A DNA stretch of 35,704 nucleotides from Pseudomonas endophytica (GTDB lineage Bacteria > Pseudomonadota > Gammaproteobacteria > Pseudomonadales > Pseudomonadaceae): assembly GCF_001411475.1 (NCBI RefSeq), contig NZ_LLWH01000172.1, positions 1 to 35,704 on the forward strand. The letters run 5' to 3'. Shown in pieces: positions 11,379 to 18,718 of the stretch. Both the position numbers and the translations under genes were made by a program. A model generated the notes under the pieces. The model was not told the origin of the DNA. It did no database searches and saw only the letters and a program-made list of their open reading frames with translations. Each line of letters starts with the position of its first letter. Positions within the stretch are counted from its first letter, which is position 1.

Positions 11379-12008
11379 GTGATTCGTGTATTGGTAGCAG
11401 AAGACCACACCATCGTGCGTGAAGGGATCAAGCAGTTGATCGGCCTTGCGAAAGACCTGTTGGTCGTAGGTGAGGCGAGTAACGGTGAGCAACTGCTCGA
11501 AACCTTACGTCATGTGCCGTGTGAGGTGGTGCTGCTGGATATATCTATGCCGGGGGTGAACGGTTTGGAGGCTATCCCGCGGATTCGCGCGCTGAACAAC
11601 CCGCCGGTCATTTTAGTGTTGTCCATGCACGACGAAGCGCAAATGGCGGCTCGCGCCTTGAAGTTTGGCGCGGCGGGCTATGCGACCAAGGACAGCGATC
11701 CGGCATTGCTCTTAACGGCGATTCGCAAGGTGGCGGCGGGTGGGCGCTATATCGACCCGGACCTGGCGGATCGGATGGTGTTTGAAGTCGGGTTAACGGA
11801 TGAGCGGCCGTTGCATGCGTTGTTATCCGAGCGTGAGTTTTCAGTCTTTGAACGCTTGGCCCAGGGCGATAACGTTAATGATATTGCTCAGCAACTGGCC
11901 CTGAGCAGCAAAACCATCAGTACTCATAAAGCCCGACTGATGCACAAACTCAACGTCACCTCGTTGGCGGAGCTGGTGAAGTACGCGATGGAGCATAAGT
12001 TGGTGTAG
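11379..12008 (+). CDS. agtR: LuxR/NarL-family response regulator, AgtR-like
   Basis: This is a 209-aa response regulator with an N-terminal receiver domain and a C-terminal LuxR-type helix-turn-helix. The start is GTG (VIRVLVAEDHTIVREGIKQL), preceded at 8 nt by AAGGA; an upstream in-frame TTG lacks such a site. The acidic pocket is in VAEDH, the phospho-acceptor is D54 (VVLLDISMPG), and the DNA-binding domain spans about 140-205 (LSSKTISTHKARLMHKL). It starts 10 bp after the kinase stop, so the two are co-expressed. By position it matches PA0601 (AgtR) of P. aeruginosa. That protein activates the downstream importer and has also been tied to sensing of GlcNAc/peptidoglycan; this is recalled knowledge, not shown here. 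Confidence 0.88.
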   Translation: MIRVLVAEDHTIVREGIKQLIGLAKDLLVVGEASNGEQLLETLRHVPCEVVLLDISMPGVNGLEAIPRIRALNNPPVILVLSMHDEAQMAARALKFGAAGYATKDSDPALLLTAIRKVAAGGRYIDPDLADRMVFEVGLTDERPLHALLSEREFSVFERLAQGDNVNDIAQQLALSSKTISTHKARLMHKLNVTSLAELVKYAMEHKLV

Positions 12009-12235
12009 GTGCTGGTTGATGCGCCACCTATCTGTTTACGACAGTTTTATGACGGCTCTCAGCGTAGATACTGGGGCCGATTGCCAGGGATGCTCTATTT
12101 GCGACATCTATGTAGGGCAATCCCTACAGAAAGCTTTCCAACCTGCTGATGACAATCTCTCCTGCGCCCCGATTTCTGTGGGCTTGCACCTTCTTTAGTC
12201 TTGGATCACAGCAGTCCAAAACAAAAGGTGCGGTT
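12009..12235 (+). promoter_or_regulatory. agtR-agtA intergenic region with an 18-bp perfect dyad
   Basis: This 227-bp gap has no convincing coding sequence. At 12111-12128 it contains TGTAGGGCAATCCCTACA, a perfect 7-bp inverted repeat with a 4-bp centre. The dyad lies about 108 bp upstream of the transporter ATPase start, a sensible position for an activator site. LuxR-family regulators bind dyads of this size, so AgtR is the obvious candidate ligand (inference). The agtA ribosome-binding site AAAGG lies about 9 nt before its ATG. I could not identify convincing -35/-10 elements. Confidence 0.5.
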
Positions 12236-13360
12236 ATGAGTGAGGTCGGTGCAAGCGCTGGGGCGAGTGATATTTTGGTCAGCTTCCGTGGCGTGCAAAA
12301 AAGCTACGACGGCGAAAACCTGATCGTCAAAGATCTTAATGTGGACATTCGCAAAGGCGAGTTTCTGACCTTGCTCGGACCGTCCGGTTCGGGCAAAACC
12401 ACCAGCCTGATGATGTTGGCTGGCTTCGAAACACCGACCGCCGGCGAAATTTTGCTGGCCGGGCGTGCCATCAACAACGTGCCGCCGCACAAGCGCGACA
12501 TTGGCATGGTGTTCCAGAATTACGCGTTGTTCCCACACATGACCGTGGCCGAGAACCTCGGGTTTCCGTTGTCGGTACGCGGCCTCAATCGCACTGATAT
12601 CAGCGAGCGCGTAAAGAAAGTACTGAGCATGGTGCAGCTCGATGCGTTCGCGCAGCGCTATCCGGCGCAACTGTCCGGTGGCCAGCAACAACGTGTGGCC
12701 TTGGCACGGGCGCTGGTCTTCGAGCCGCAGCTGGTCTTGATGGACGAACCGCTGGGGGCGCTGGACAAACAACTGCGTGAGCACATGCAGATGGAGATCA
12801 AACACCTGCATCAACGTCTGGGCTTGACCGTGGTGTACGTGACCCACGATCAGGGCGAAGCATTGACCATGTCGGATCGGGTGGCGGTGTTCCATCAGGG
12901 CGAGATCCAGCAAATTGCCCCGCCGCGCACCCTCTACGAAGAACCCAAAAATACCTTTGTCGCTAACTTTATCGGCGAGAACAACCGCCTAAGCGGCCGT
13001 CTGCACAGTCAAGAGGGCGAGCGCTGTGTGGTCGAGCTGGGCCGTGGTGAGAAGGTTCAGGCGCTGGCGGTGAATGTAGGGCGGGCGGGCGACCCGGTGA
13101 CATTGTCGATTCGACCCGAGCGCATCACCCTCAAGGGCGCGAGCGAGTCCTGCGCGAATCGGTTCTCGGGGCGCGTCGAAGAGTTTATCTATCTGGGCGA
13201 TCACGTTCGGGTTCGCCTAGAAGTGTGCGGCAAGACCGATTTCTTCGTGAAACAGCCGATTGCCGAGCTGGATCCCTCATTGGCCGTCGGTGACGTCGTG
13301 CCGTTGGGCTGGCATGTGGAGCATGTCCGTGCGCTGGACCCCGTCTTAGAGGCGAATTAA
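12236..13360 (+). CDS. agtA: ABC importer ATPase (PotA/AgtA-like)
   Basis: This cytoplasmic ATPase powers a spermidine/putrescine-family (PotABCD-type) importer. I use the ATG at 12236 (MSEVGASAGASDILVSF, 374 aa) because AAAGG precedes it. The open frame extends upstream, but the extra 29 residues do not look native. Visible motifs are Walker A GPSGSGKTTS (K54), Q-loop VFQNYALF, signature LSGGQQQR (146-153), Walker B LVLMDEP (D170, E171) and switch His in VTHDQ. A C-terminal TOBE-type regulatory domain occupies about 280-374. It heads the agtABCD-like operon. The substrate in P. aeruginosa is GABA/5-aminovalerate, so polyamine-derived amino acids are the likely cargo here. Confidence 0.88.
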   Translation: MSEVGASAGASDILVSFRGVQKSYDGENLIVKDLNVDIRKGEFLTLLGPSGSGKTTSLMMLAGFETPTAGEILLAGRAINNVPPHKRDIGMVFQNYALFPHMTVAENLGFPLSVRGLNRTDISERVKKVLSMVQLDAFAQRYPAQLSGGQQQRVALARALVFEPQLVLMDEPLGALDKQLREHMQMEIKHLHQRLGLTVVYVTHDQGEALTMSDRVAVFHQGEIQQIAPPRTLYEEPKNTFVANFIGENNRLSGRLHSQEGERCVVELGRGEKVQALAVNVGRAGDPVTLSIRPERITLKGASESCANRFSGRVEEFIYLGDHVRVRLEVCGKTDFFVKQPIAELDPSLAVGDVVPLGWHVEHVRALDPVLEAN

Positions 13361-13400
13361 TCGCCCTGGCTTCACCTAACCTGCACAGTGGAGAACAACA

Positions 13401-14441
13401 ATGAATAAGGTTTTCAAGCTTACATCTCTAAGTCTCGGCCTGATGTTTGCGGGCACTGCGATGGCTGCAACGGACTTGACCGTGGTGTCGTTTGGCGGCG
13501 CGAATAAAGCGGCACAGGTCAAAGCGTTTTACACCCCTTGGGAAGCCAAGGGCGACGGTAAGATCATTGCCGGTGAGTACAACGGTGAAATGGCCAAAGT
13601 TAAAGCCATGGTCGACACCAAAAGTATTTCCTGGGATCTGGTCGAGGTTGAGTCGCCTGAGCTGGCTCGGGGCTGCGATGAAGATATGTTTGAAACGCTA
13701 GATCCGGCCCTGTTCGGTAACCCGGATCAGTACGTAAAAGGTGCAATCCAGACCTGTGGCGCAGGTTTCTTTGTGTGGTCGACGGTGCTGGCTTACAACG
13801 CCGACAAACTGAAAACCGCACCGACCAGTTGGGCGGATTTCTGGGACACCAAGCAGTTCCCGGGTAAACGCGGTTTGCGTAAAGGCGCCAAATACACCCT
13901 CGAATTCGCGTTAATGGCCGATGGTGTCGCACCCAAAGATGTGTACACCGTGCTGGCGAGTAAGGACGGACAGAACCGCGCCTTTAAAAAGCTGGATGAA
14001 CTCAAACCTAACATTCAGTGGTGGGAAGCGGGTGCCCAGCCTCCGCAGTATCTAGCGTCAGGTGATGTGGTCATGAGCTCGGCCTATAACGGCCGGATCG
14101 CTGCGGTACAGAAAGAAAGCAATCTGAAGATTGTGTGGAACGGCGGCATTTATGACTTCGATGCATGGGCCATCCCGAAAGGCTTAAACAAAGAAAAAGC
14201 CGAGGCCGCCAAAAAGTTCATGGCCTTCACCTTGCAGCCACAACAACAGAGCGTCTACTCGCAAAACATCGCGTACGGCCCTGCCAATAAAGAGGCGATG
14301 GCTTTGCTGCCTAAAGCCGTGCAAGAAGACATGCCAACGGCCCCGCAAAACATTGCTAACCAAGTGCAAATCGACGTCAGTTTTTGGGCTGACAACGGTG
14401 AGCAACTGGAACAACGCTTCAATGCTTGGGCTGCCAAGTAA
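13401..14441 (+). CDS. agtB: Periplasmic solute-binding protein of the AgtABCD-like importer
   Basis: This is a 346-aa periplasmic binding protein of the PotD/PotF-like (SBP_bac_8) class. It has a short signal peptide (SLGLMFAGTAMA|ATDLTVV) and the opening strand DLTVVSFGGANKAAQVKAFY characteristic of this family. Aromatic ligand-cage candidates occur in SYN- and WW-type segments such as NIQWWEAGAQPP and DFDAWAIPKG. It sits 40 bp after the ATPase gene with a GGAG-type ribosome-binding site. It is followed by a stable hairpin before the permease genes, an arrangement often used to keep binding protein levels above those of the membrane subunits. Ligand identity is inferred from synteny with agtB. 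Confidence 0.87.
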   Translation: MNKVFKLTSLSLGLMFAGTAMAATDLTVVSFGGANKAAQVKAFYTPWEAKGDGKIIAGEYNGEMAKVKAMVDTKSISWDLVEVESPELARGCDEDMFETLDPALFGNPDQYVKGAIQTCGAGFFVWSTVLAYNADKLKTAPTSWADFWDTKQFPGKRGLRKGAKYTLEFALMADGVAPKDVYTVLASKDGQNRAFKKLDELKPNIQWWEAGAQPPQYLASGDVVMSSAYNGRIAAVQKESNLKIVWNGGIYDFDAWAIPKGLNKEKAEAAKKFMAFTLQPQQQSVYSQNIAYGPANKEAMALLPKAVQEDMPTAPQNIANQVQIDVSFWADNGEQLEQRFNAWAAK

Positions 14442-14454
14442 GCAATGCGCACAC

Positions 14455-14481
14455 GCGGCGCGGCTGATTTAGCTGCGCCGC
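14455..14481 (+). promoter_or_regulatory. Intra-operonic stem-loop between binding protein and permease genes
   Basis: The arms GCGGCGCGGCT (14455-14465) and AGCTGCGCCGC (14471-14481) form an 11-bp stem with one G-U pair around a GATTT loop. It lies 13 nt after the binding-protein stop codon. There is no clean T-run after it (CATCGTTTA), so it is better read as an mRNA-stabilising or partial-termination element than as a full terminator. Confidence 0.6.
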
Positions 14482-14509
14482 CATCGTTTAAAGATTTCCG
14501 GAGTTCGCC

Positions 14510-15757
14510 ATGGCCATCGCCGTTCCCTTGAACGAGGTCTCCAACACGACGCTGAAGCAGCGCCTAAATCGTGCAGAGCGGGTCAACCGCTGGAAAGCAC
14601 AGGCCTTGATTGCACCGCTGGTTATTTTCTTGTTGTTGGTGTTCCTCGTGCCTATCGCGGCTCTACTTTATAAAAGTGTCGGTAACCCGGAGGTGGTGGA
14701 AGGTTTGCCGCGTACGGTGGTGGCAGTGGACAGCTGGGACGGTAAGGGGTTGCCTGCTGAACCTGTTTATAAAGCATTGAGTGAGGACTTGGCCGAAGCC
14801 CGTAAAAATCAAGTGCTGGGTGATTTGTCCAAGCGTCTGAACATGGAGTCGGCCGGTTATCGTAGCCTGCTGATGAAAACGGCGAGGGCGCTGCCATTTA
14901 AAACGGAGCCTGAGTCTTATAAAGACGCGCTGGAAGGGCTGGACGAGCGTTGGGGGGATCCGGCCTATTGGCAAGCGATTAAGCGCAATACCTCAAGTGT
15001 TACCCCGTTTTACCTGCTGGCAGCCTTGGATCACCGTATCGACGACTTGGGCGAAATAGCCCAGGCCTCACCTGATCAGTCGATCTATTTGGATATCTTT
15101 GCGCGTACGTTCTGGATGGGTTTTGTCATCACGGCGATCTGCCTCGTGTTGGCGTACCCGCTGGCGTATCTGCTGGCTAACTTGCCAGCCCGTCAAAGCA
15201 ACTTGTTGATGATTTTGGTCCTGTTGCCGTTTTGGACCTCGGTGTTGGTGCGGGTTGCGGCCTGGATTGTGTTGCTGCAATCGGGCGGGCTGATCAACAG
15301 CGGGCTAATGAGCTTGGGCATTATTGATAAGCCGTTGGAACTGGTGTTCAACCGTACCGGTGTCTATATCGCGATGGTGCACATCCTATTGCCGTTCATG
15401 ATTCTTCCGATTTACAGCGTGATGAAGAGCATTTCGCCGACCTATATGCGGGCGGCGATCTCACTCGGTTGCCACCCGTTTGCCAGTTTCTGGCGGGTGT
15501 ACTTCCCACAAACCTATGCCGGTGTGGGAGCCGGTTGCTTGCTGGTCTTTATCATTTCGATTGGTTACTACATTACCCCGGCCTTGCTGGGCAGCCCGAA
15601 CGATCAAATGGTCAGTTACTTCGTAGCGTTCTACACCAACACCACCATCAACTGGGGCATGGCGACAGCACTGGGCGGCCTATTGTTGCTAGCAACGGTA
15701 GTGCTTTATCTGATCTACAACTGGCTGGTAGGCGCAAGCCGCCTGCGCTTGAGCTAA
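14510..15757 (+). CDS. agtC: ABC importer permease, PotB-like, with large periplasmic insert
   Basis: This is the first membrane subunit of the importer (415 aa). TM1 is near residues 34-56 (ALIAPLVIFLLLVFLVPIA). An unusually long, charged, probably periplasmic region follows from about 57 to 190 before the next helices (MGFVITAICLVLAYPLAYLL onward). The cytoplasmic EAA-type loop, RAAISLGCHPFASFWRV, which contacts the ATPase, is near the C-terminus. Classical PotB proteins are about 280 aa, and the extra length comes from the insert. GGAG lies 8 nt before the ATG. It pairs with the next gene, only 10 bp away. Confidence 0.87.
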   Translation: MAIAVPLNEVSNTTLKQRLNRAERVNRWKAQALIAPLVIFLLLVFLVPIAALLYKSVGNPEVVEGLPRTVVAVDSWDGKGLPAEPVYKALSEDLAEARKNQVLGDLSKRLNMESAGYRSLLMKTARALPFKTEPESYKDALEGLDERWGDPAYWQAIKRNTSSVTPFYLLAALDHRIDDLGEIAQASPDQSIYLDIFARTFWMGFVITAICLVLAYPLAYLLANLPARQSNLLMILVLLPFWTSVLVRVAAWIVLLQSGGLINSGLMSLGIIDKPLELVFNRTGVYIAMVHILLPFMILPIYSVMKSISPTYMRAAISLGCHPFASFWRVYFPQTYAGVGAGCLLVFIISIGYYITPALLGSPNDQMVSYFVAFYTNTTINWGMATALGGLLLLATVVLYLIYNWLVGASRLRLS

Positions 15758-15767
15758 GGAGACTGCC

Positions 15768-16592
15768 ATGTTGAGTCCTTATATGTCGCCCATTGAGCGG
15801 GTGTGGTTTTACAGCTTGCGCATTCTTTGTGGGCTGATCCTGTTGTTTCTGATTTTGCCAGTGCTGGTGATCATTCCGTTGTCATTCAACTCTGGCAGCT
15901 TTCTGGTGTACCCGTTGCAGGGCTTCTCGTTGCACTGGTATCAAGACTTCTTCGGTTCAGCGGAGTGGATGCGGGCCTTGAAAAACAGCGTGATCGTGGC
16001 ACCTGCCGCCACGGTGCTGGCCATGGTGTTTGGTACGTTGGCGGCTATTGGCCTGACTCGGGCGCACTTTCCGGGCAAGGCGTTGGTGATGGCCTTGGTC
16101 ATTTCGCCGATGGTGGTGCCGGTAGTGATCATTGGTGTGGCCAGCTATTTGTTTTTTGCGCCGTTGGGGTTGGGCAATAGCTATTTTTCTCTGATCGTGG
16201 TGCATGCGGTGTTGGGTGTACCGTTTGTGATCATCACCGTGTCGGCGACTTTGCAGGGCTTCAACTACAACTTGGTGCGTGCTGCGGCCAGCTTAGGTGC
16301 CTCGCCGTTGACGGCGTTTCGCCGAGTGACTTTGCCGCTGATTGCGCCGGGGGTAATTTCGGGTGCGCTGTTCGCGTTTGCGACTTCGTTTGATGAGGTG
16401 GTTGTGACTCTGTTTTTGGCCGGGCCAGAACAGGCGACCTTGCCACGGCAGATGTTCAGCGGTATTCGTGAAAACCTCAGCCCGACCATTGCCGCTGCGG
16501 CGACGCTGTTGATTGCTTTCTCGGTGGTGTTGTTATTGACCCTTGAGTGGTTGCGCGGTCGTAGCGAGAAAATGCGCACCGCCCAGCCGTAG
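15768..16592 (+). CDS. agtD: ABC importer permease, PotC-like
   Basis: This is the second membrane subunit (274 aa), of normal PotC length with about six transmembrane helices (for example LCGLILLFLILPVLVIIPLS, ALVMALVISPMVVPVVIIGV and AATLLIAFSVVLLLTLEWL). The EAA loop is VRAAASLGASPLTAFRRVTL. Its ribosome-binding site AAGGAG lies about 8 nt before the ATG. It is the last gene of the importer operon and converges with the RAYT gene, the stop codons being only 3 bp apart. A strong hairpin-plus-T-run lies about 37 bp after the stop, inside the opposing gene. Confidence 0.88.
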   Translation: MLSPYMSPIERVWFYSLRILCGLILLFLILPVLVIIPLSFNSGSFLVYPLQGFSLHWYQDFFGSAEWMRALKNSVIVAPAATVLAMVFGTLAAIGLTRAHFPGKALVMALVISPMVVPVVIIGVASYLFFAPLGLGNSYFSLIVVHAVLGVPFVIITVSATLQGFNYNLVRAAASLGASPLTAFRRVTLPLIAPGVISGALFAFATSFDEVVVTLFLAGPEQATLPRQMFSGIRENLSPTIAAAATLLIAFSVVLLLTLEWLRGRSEKMRTAQP

Positions 16593-16595
16593 CGC

Positions 16596-17054
16596 TTACA
16601 TCCAGCAAGCATCCCATAAGGGATAGTCCCCGATTCGTGTGGTCAAGCCCGCACGAATCGGGTTTTGCACGAGGTAGCGGGCAGTTGCCTTCAGGTCATC
16701 TTCACGGCGCAATGCCCTCTCGTGATAACCCTTTTGCCATAGCCGAGAGCAGGACTGACTGGCGTTGTTAACGGACACGCTGCTGCGTGATTTGATGCGG
16801 CACATTAATTCGCCGAGTGATTTGTTGTTTAACTCAACTAGCCAATGGAAGTGGTCCGGCATTACGACCCATGCCTTTGATGCAACGATACCGTCGTCAT
16901 GTGCTTGTTTAAATTGAGCGACTAAAAGCCTTCCTAACTGAAAGTCTTCAAAAACAGGGCGTCGTTGATCGGTCACCGTGGTGAGCAGGTACACGCGTCC
17001 GGTTTCGCAGTAGCGGCCTTTTAATAGGAAACTGTTGGTATAGCAACGTGGCAT
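16596..17054 (-). mobile_element. REP-associated tyrosine transposase (RAYT), intact
   Basis: This 152-aa single-domain protein belongs to the RAYT family, a domesticated branch of Y1 HUH (TnpA/IS200-IS605-like) nucleases that process palindromic REP sequences. The metal-binding HUH motif is H68-F69-H70 in VVMPDHFHWLVEL, and the likely nucleophile is Y127 in ARYLVQNPIRAGL. The C-terminal YPLWDACWM is typical of Pseudomonas RAYTs. The gene is full length with no frameshift. It shows no terminal inverted repeats of an insertion sequence, and I see no canonical REP pair flanking it. It sits alone between the convergent agt operon and the divergent rpe gene, an arrangement that suggests insertion into an otherwise conserved block. 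Confidence 0.85.
16629..16666 (+). terminator. Candidate intrinsic terminator of the agt operon, inside the antisense RAYT gene
   Basis: CCCGATTCGTG (16629-16639) and CACGAATCGGG (16652-16662) are perfect 11-bp complements around a 12-nt loop, followed directly by TTTT. Oriented on the plus strand, this is a terminator-like structure 37 bp after the agtD stop codon. On the minus strand the same bases encode the conserved NPIRAGL...RIGDYPLW part of the RAYT. The structure is seen directly; termination activity is inferred. Confidence 0.55.
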
Positions 17055-17152
17055 TCCTTTGCCCTCGTTTAGGTAGATGTTTTTTCACCCTAGCCGCCAG
17101 TTACGGAGCTGGCCGCGGTGTTTGTTCGCAAGATATTGCTGGTAGGCCAATC

Positions 17153-17207
17153 ATCACGGTGCGGTGGCGCTTCTTGGCAAGGCGTATACAATGCCCCGCA
17201 CCGTGAT
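17153..17207. repeat. Perfect 12-bp inverted repeat spanning the putative rpe promoter
   Basis: ATCACGGTGCGG (17153-17164) and CCGCACCGTGAT (17196-17207) are exact reverse complements separated by 31 bp. The spacer contains TATACAAT (17185-17192), with TACAAT matching a -10 box at five of six positions, though no good -35 is spaced correctly. The second arm ends 21 bp before the rpe ATG. This could be an operator pair or a cruciform. If transcription starts upstream it would form a leader stem. Confidence 0.55.
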
Positions 17208-17228
17208 TTGCTTATTAAAAGGTGCGTT

Positions 17229-17903
17229 ATGCAGCCCTTCGCTATTGCCCCATCGATTCTCTCTGCTGATTTCGCCCGCCTGGGCGAAGAAGTCGACAAT
17301 GTGCTCGCCGCTGGCGCTGATATCGTGCACTTCGATGTCATGGACAATCATTACGTACCCAACCTAACCATTGGACCAATGGTCTGCGCAGCGCTACGCA
17401 AGTACGGCATTACCGCGCCCATTGATGCCCATTTGATGGTCAGCCCGGTTGACCGAATCATTGGTGACTTCATCGAAGCCGGTGCGACTTACATTACCTT
17501 TCACCCCGAAGCCACGCTGCACATCGACCGCTCCTTACAGTTGATCCGTGAAGGAGGGTGTAAAGCGGGCTTGGTGTTTAACCCAGCAACGCCGCTGGAT
17601 GTGCTCAAGTATGTAATGGACAAAGTCGACATGGTCTTGTTGATGAGCGTTAACCCAGGCTTTGGCGGGCAGAAGTTCATCCCCGGGACGTTGAATAAGT
17701 TGCGCGAAGCCCGTGCCTTGATTGACGCGTCGGGCCGCAATATTCGTTTGGAAATTGATGGCGGTGTGAACGTCGGCAATATTCGTGAAATAGCGGAAGC
17801 TGGTGCTGACACGTTCGTAGCGGGTTCGGCGATTTTCAACACTCCGAACTACGAAGAAGTAATTCAGAAAATGCGTGCCGAGCTGGCGATGGCGCGCCCA
17901 TGA
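17229..17903 (+). CDS. rpe: Ribulose-phosphate 3-epimerase
   Basis: Rpe interconverts ribulose 5-phosphate and xylulose 5-phosphate in the pentose phosphate pathway. The ATG at 17229 gives 224 aa ([20 protein letters not shown]), the normal family length. The open frame extends upstream, but the added residues are unrelated to Rpe. TIM-barrel signatures include [42 protein letters not shown], and the phosphate-binding [10 protein letters not shown] and AGSAIF segments. It overlaps gph by four bases (ATGA). In several bacteria rpe-gph precede trp genes, as here. Confidence 0.96.
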   Translation: MQPFAIAPSILSADFARLGEEVDNVLAAGADIVHFDVMDNHYVPNLTIGPMVCAALRKYGITAPIDAHLMVSPVDRIIGDFIEAGATYITFHPEATLHIDRSLQLIREGGCKAGLVFNPATPLDVLKYVMDKVDMVLLMSVNPGFGGQKFIPGTLNKLREARALIDASGRNIRLEIDGGVNVGNIREIAEAGADTFVAGSAIFNTPNYEEVIQKMRAELAMARP

Positions 17904-18718
17904 GTGGCTTTGAGCAGTTGCTCCAGGGGCAACTGCCCAAGCTGGTGATGTTCGATCTGGACGGAACCTTGATCGACTCGGTTCCAGATTTGGCCACCGC
18001 GGTAGAGACTATGCTGCTCAAACTGGGCCGCCCGCCGGCGGGTATCGAAAACGTACGGATGTGGATCGGCAATGGGGCGCCGCTTTTGGTCCGCCGCGCG
18101 CTGGCCGGCAACATGCAGGCCAGCGATGTCGATGATGCCGAGGCTGAAAAGGCGTTGGAGATCTTCATGGACGCCTACGACGGCGGGCATGACCAGACCA
18201 CGGTTTATCCGGGCGTACGAGAAAGCCTTAAGTGGTTGCAGAAACAGGGCGTTGAGATGGCGCTTATTACCAACAAACCTGAGCGTTTTGTTGCGCCGTT
18301 GCTGGATGAAATGAAACTGGGGCGGTTTTTTCGCTGGATTGTGGGCGGCGATACCATGCCGCAAAAAAAGCCGGACCCAGCCGCGTTGTTTTTCGTGATG
18401 AAAATGGCCGGAGTTACACCGGCACAATCGTTGTTTGTAGGTGACTCACGCAACGACGTGCTGGCGGCAAAAGCAGCAGGCGTCAGGTGTGTTGCTTTAA
18501 GTTATGGCTATAACCATGGCCGACCTATTGCAGAAGAGTCGCCGGACGCGGTGATTGATAATCTTCAAGAACTGATAGCCGGTTGCTTAGATTCTGCGCC
18601 TGAGATAACGTTGGGCGCTTCTGTTCACCCTTCTCAAAGAGATTCCATCGTGGTGGTCACTCGCAAACTCTGGATGAAAGTTATCAAGGCCCTGGCCCGC
18701 TGGCGTTGGCGCGCCTGA
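17900..18718 (+). CDS. gph: Phosphoglycolate phosphatase Gph (C-terminus doubles as trp leader)
   Basis: Gph is a HAD-superfamily hydrolase that removes 2-phosphoglycolate. In the 272-aa product, HAD motif I is [11 protein letters not shown], motif II is [10 protein letters not shown], the lysine is in PQKKPDP, and motif III is [16 protein letters not shown]. The catalytic domain ends near residue 225. A less conserved region follows and then the tail [16 protein letters not shown], rich in Trp and Arg. That tail coincides with a mini-ORF resembling a trp leader peptide 70 nt before trpE. The gene is translationally coupled to rpe. Confidence 0.95.
   Translation: MSGFEQLLQGQLPKLVMFDLDGTLIDSVPDLATAVETMLLKLGRPPAGIENVRMWIGNGAPLLVRRALAGNMQASDVDDAEAEKALEIFMDAYDGGHDQTTVYPGVRESLKWLQKQGVEMALITNKPERFVAPLLDEMKLGRFFRWIVGGDTMPQKKPDPAALFFVMKMAGVTPAQSLFVGDSRNDVLAAKAAGVRCVALSYGYNHGRPIAEESPDAVIDNLQELIAGCLDSAPEITLGASVHPSQRDSIVVVTRKLWMKVIKALARWRWRA

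Noticed and set aside
12006..12055. Weak hairpins just after agtR (TAGGTG...CACCTA and CTGT-TTACG-ACAG plus TTTT) as a terminator
   Set aside because: Stems are only 4-6 bp with a large or unstable loop; not enough to call a terminator between agtSR and agtABCD.
12060..12100. Possible sigma-54 promoter (GG...GC pattern at TGGGGCCGATTGCC)
   Set aside because: The spacing between GG and GC is 8 bases rather than the required 10, so it does not fit a -24/-12 element.
12016..12198. A 60-codon open frame in the agtR-agtA gap, cysteine-rich
   Set aside because: It has no ribosome-binding site or recognisable motif; the interval has regulatory features (dyad) instead, and the frame ends within the transporter leader.
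17094..17120. GCCAG...CTGGC stem near the RAYT start as a REP element
   Set aside because: Only a 5-bp stem with an 8-nt loop and no REP head sequence; too weak.
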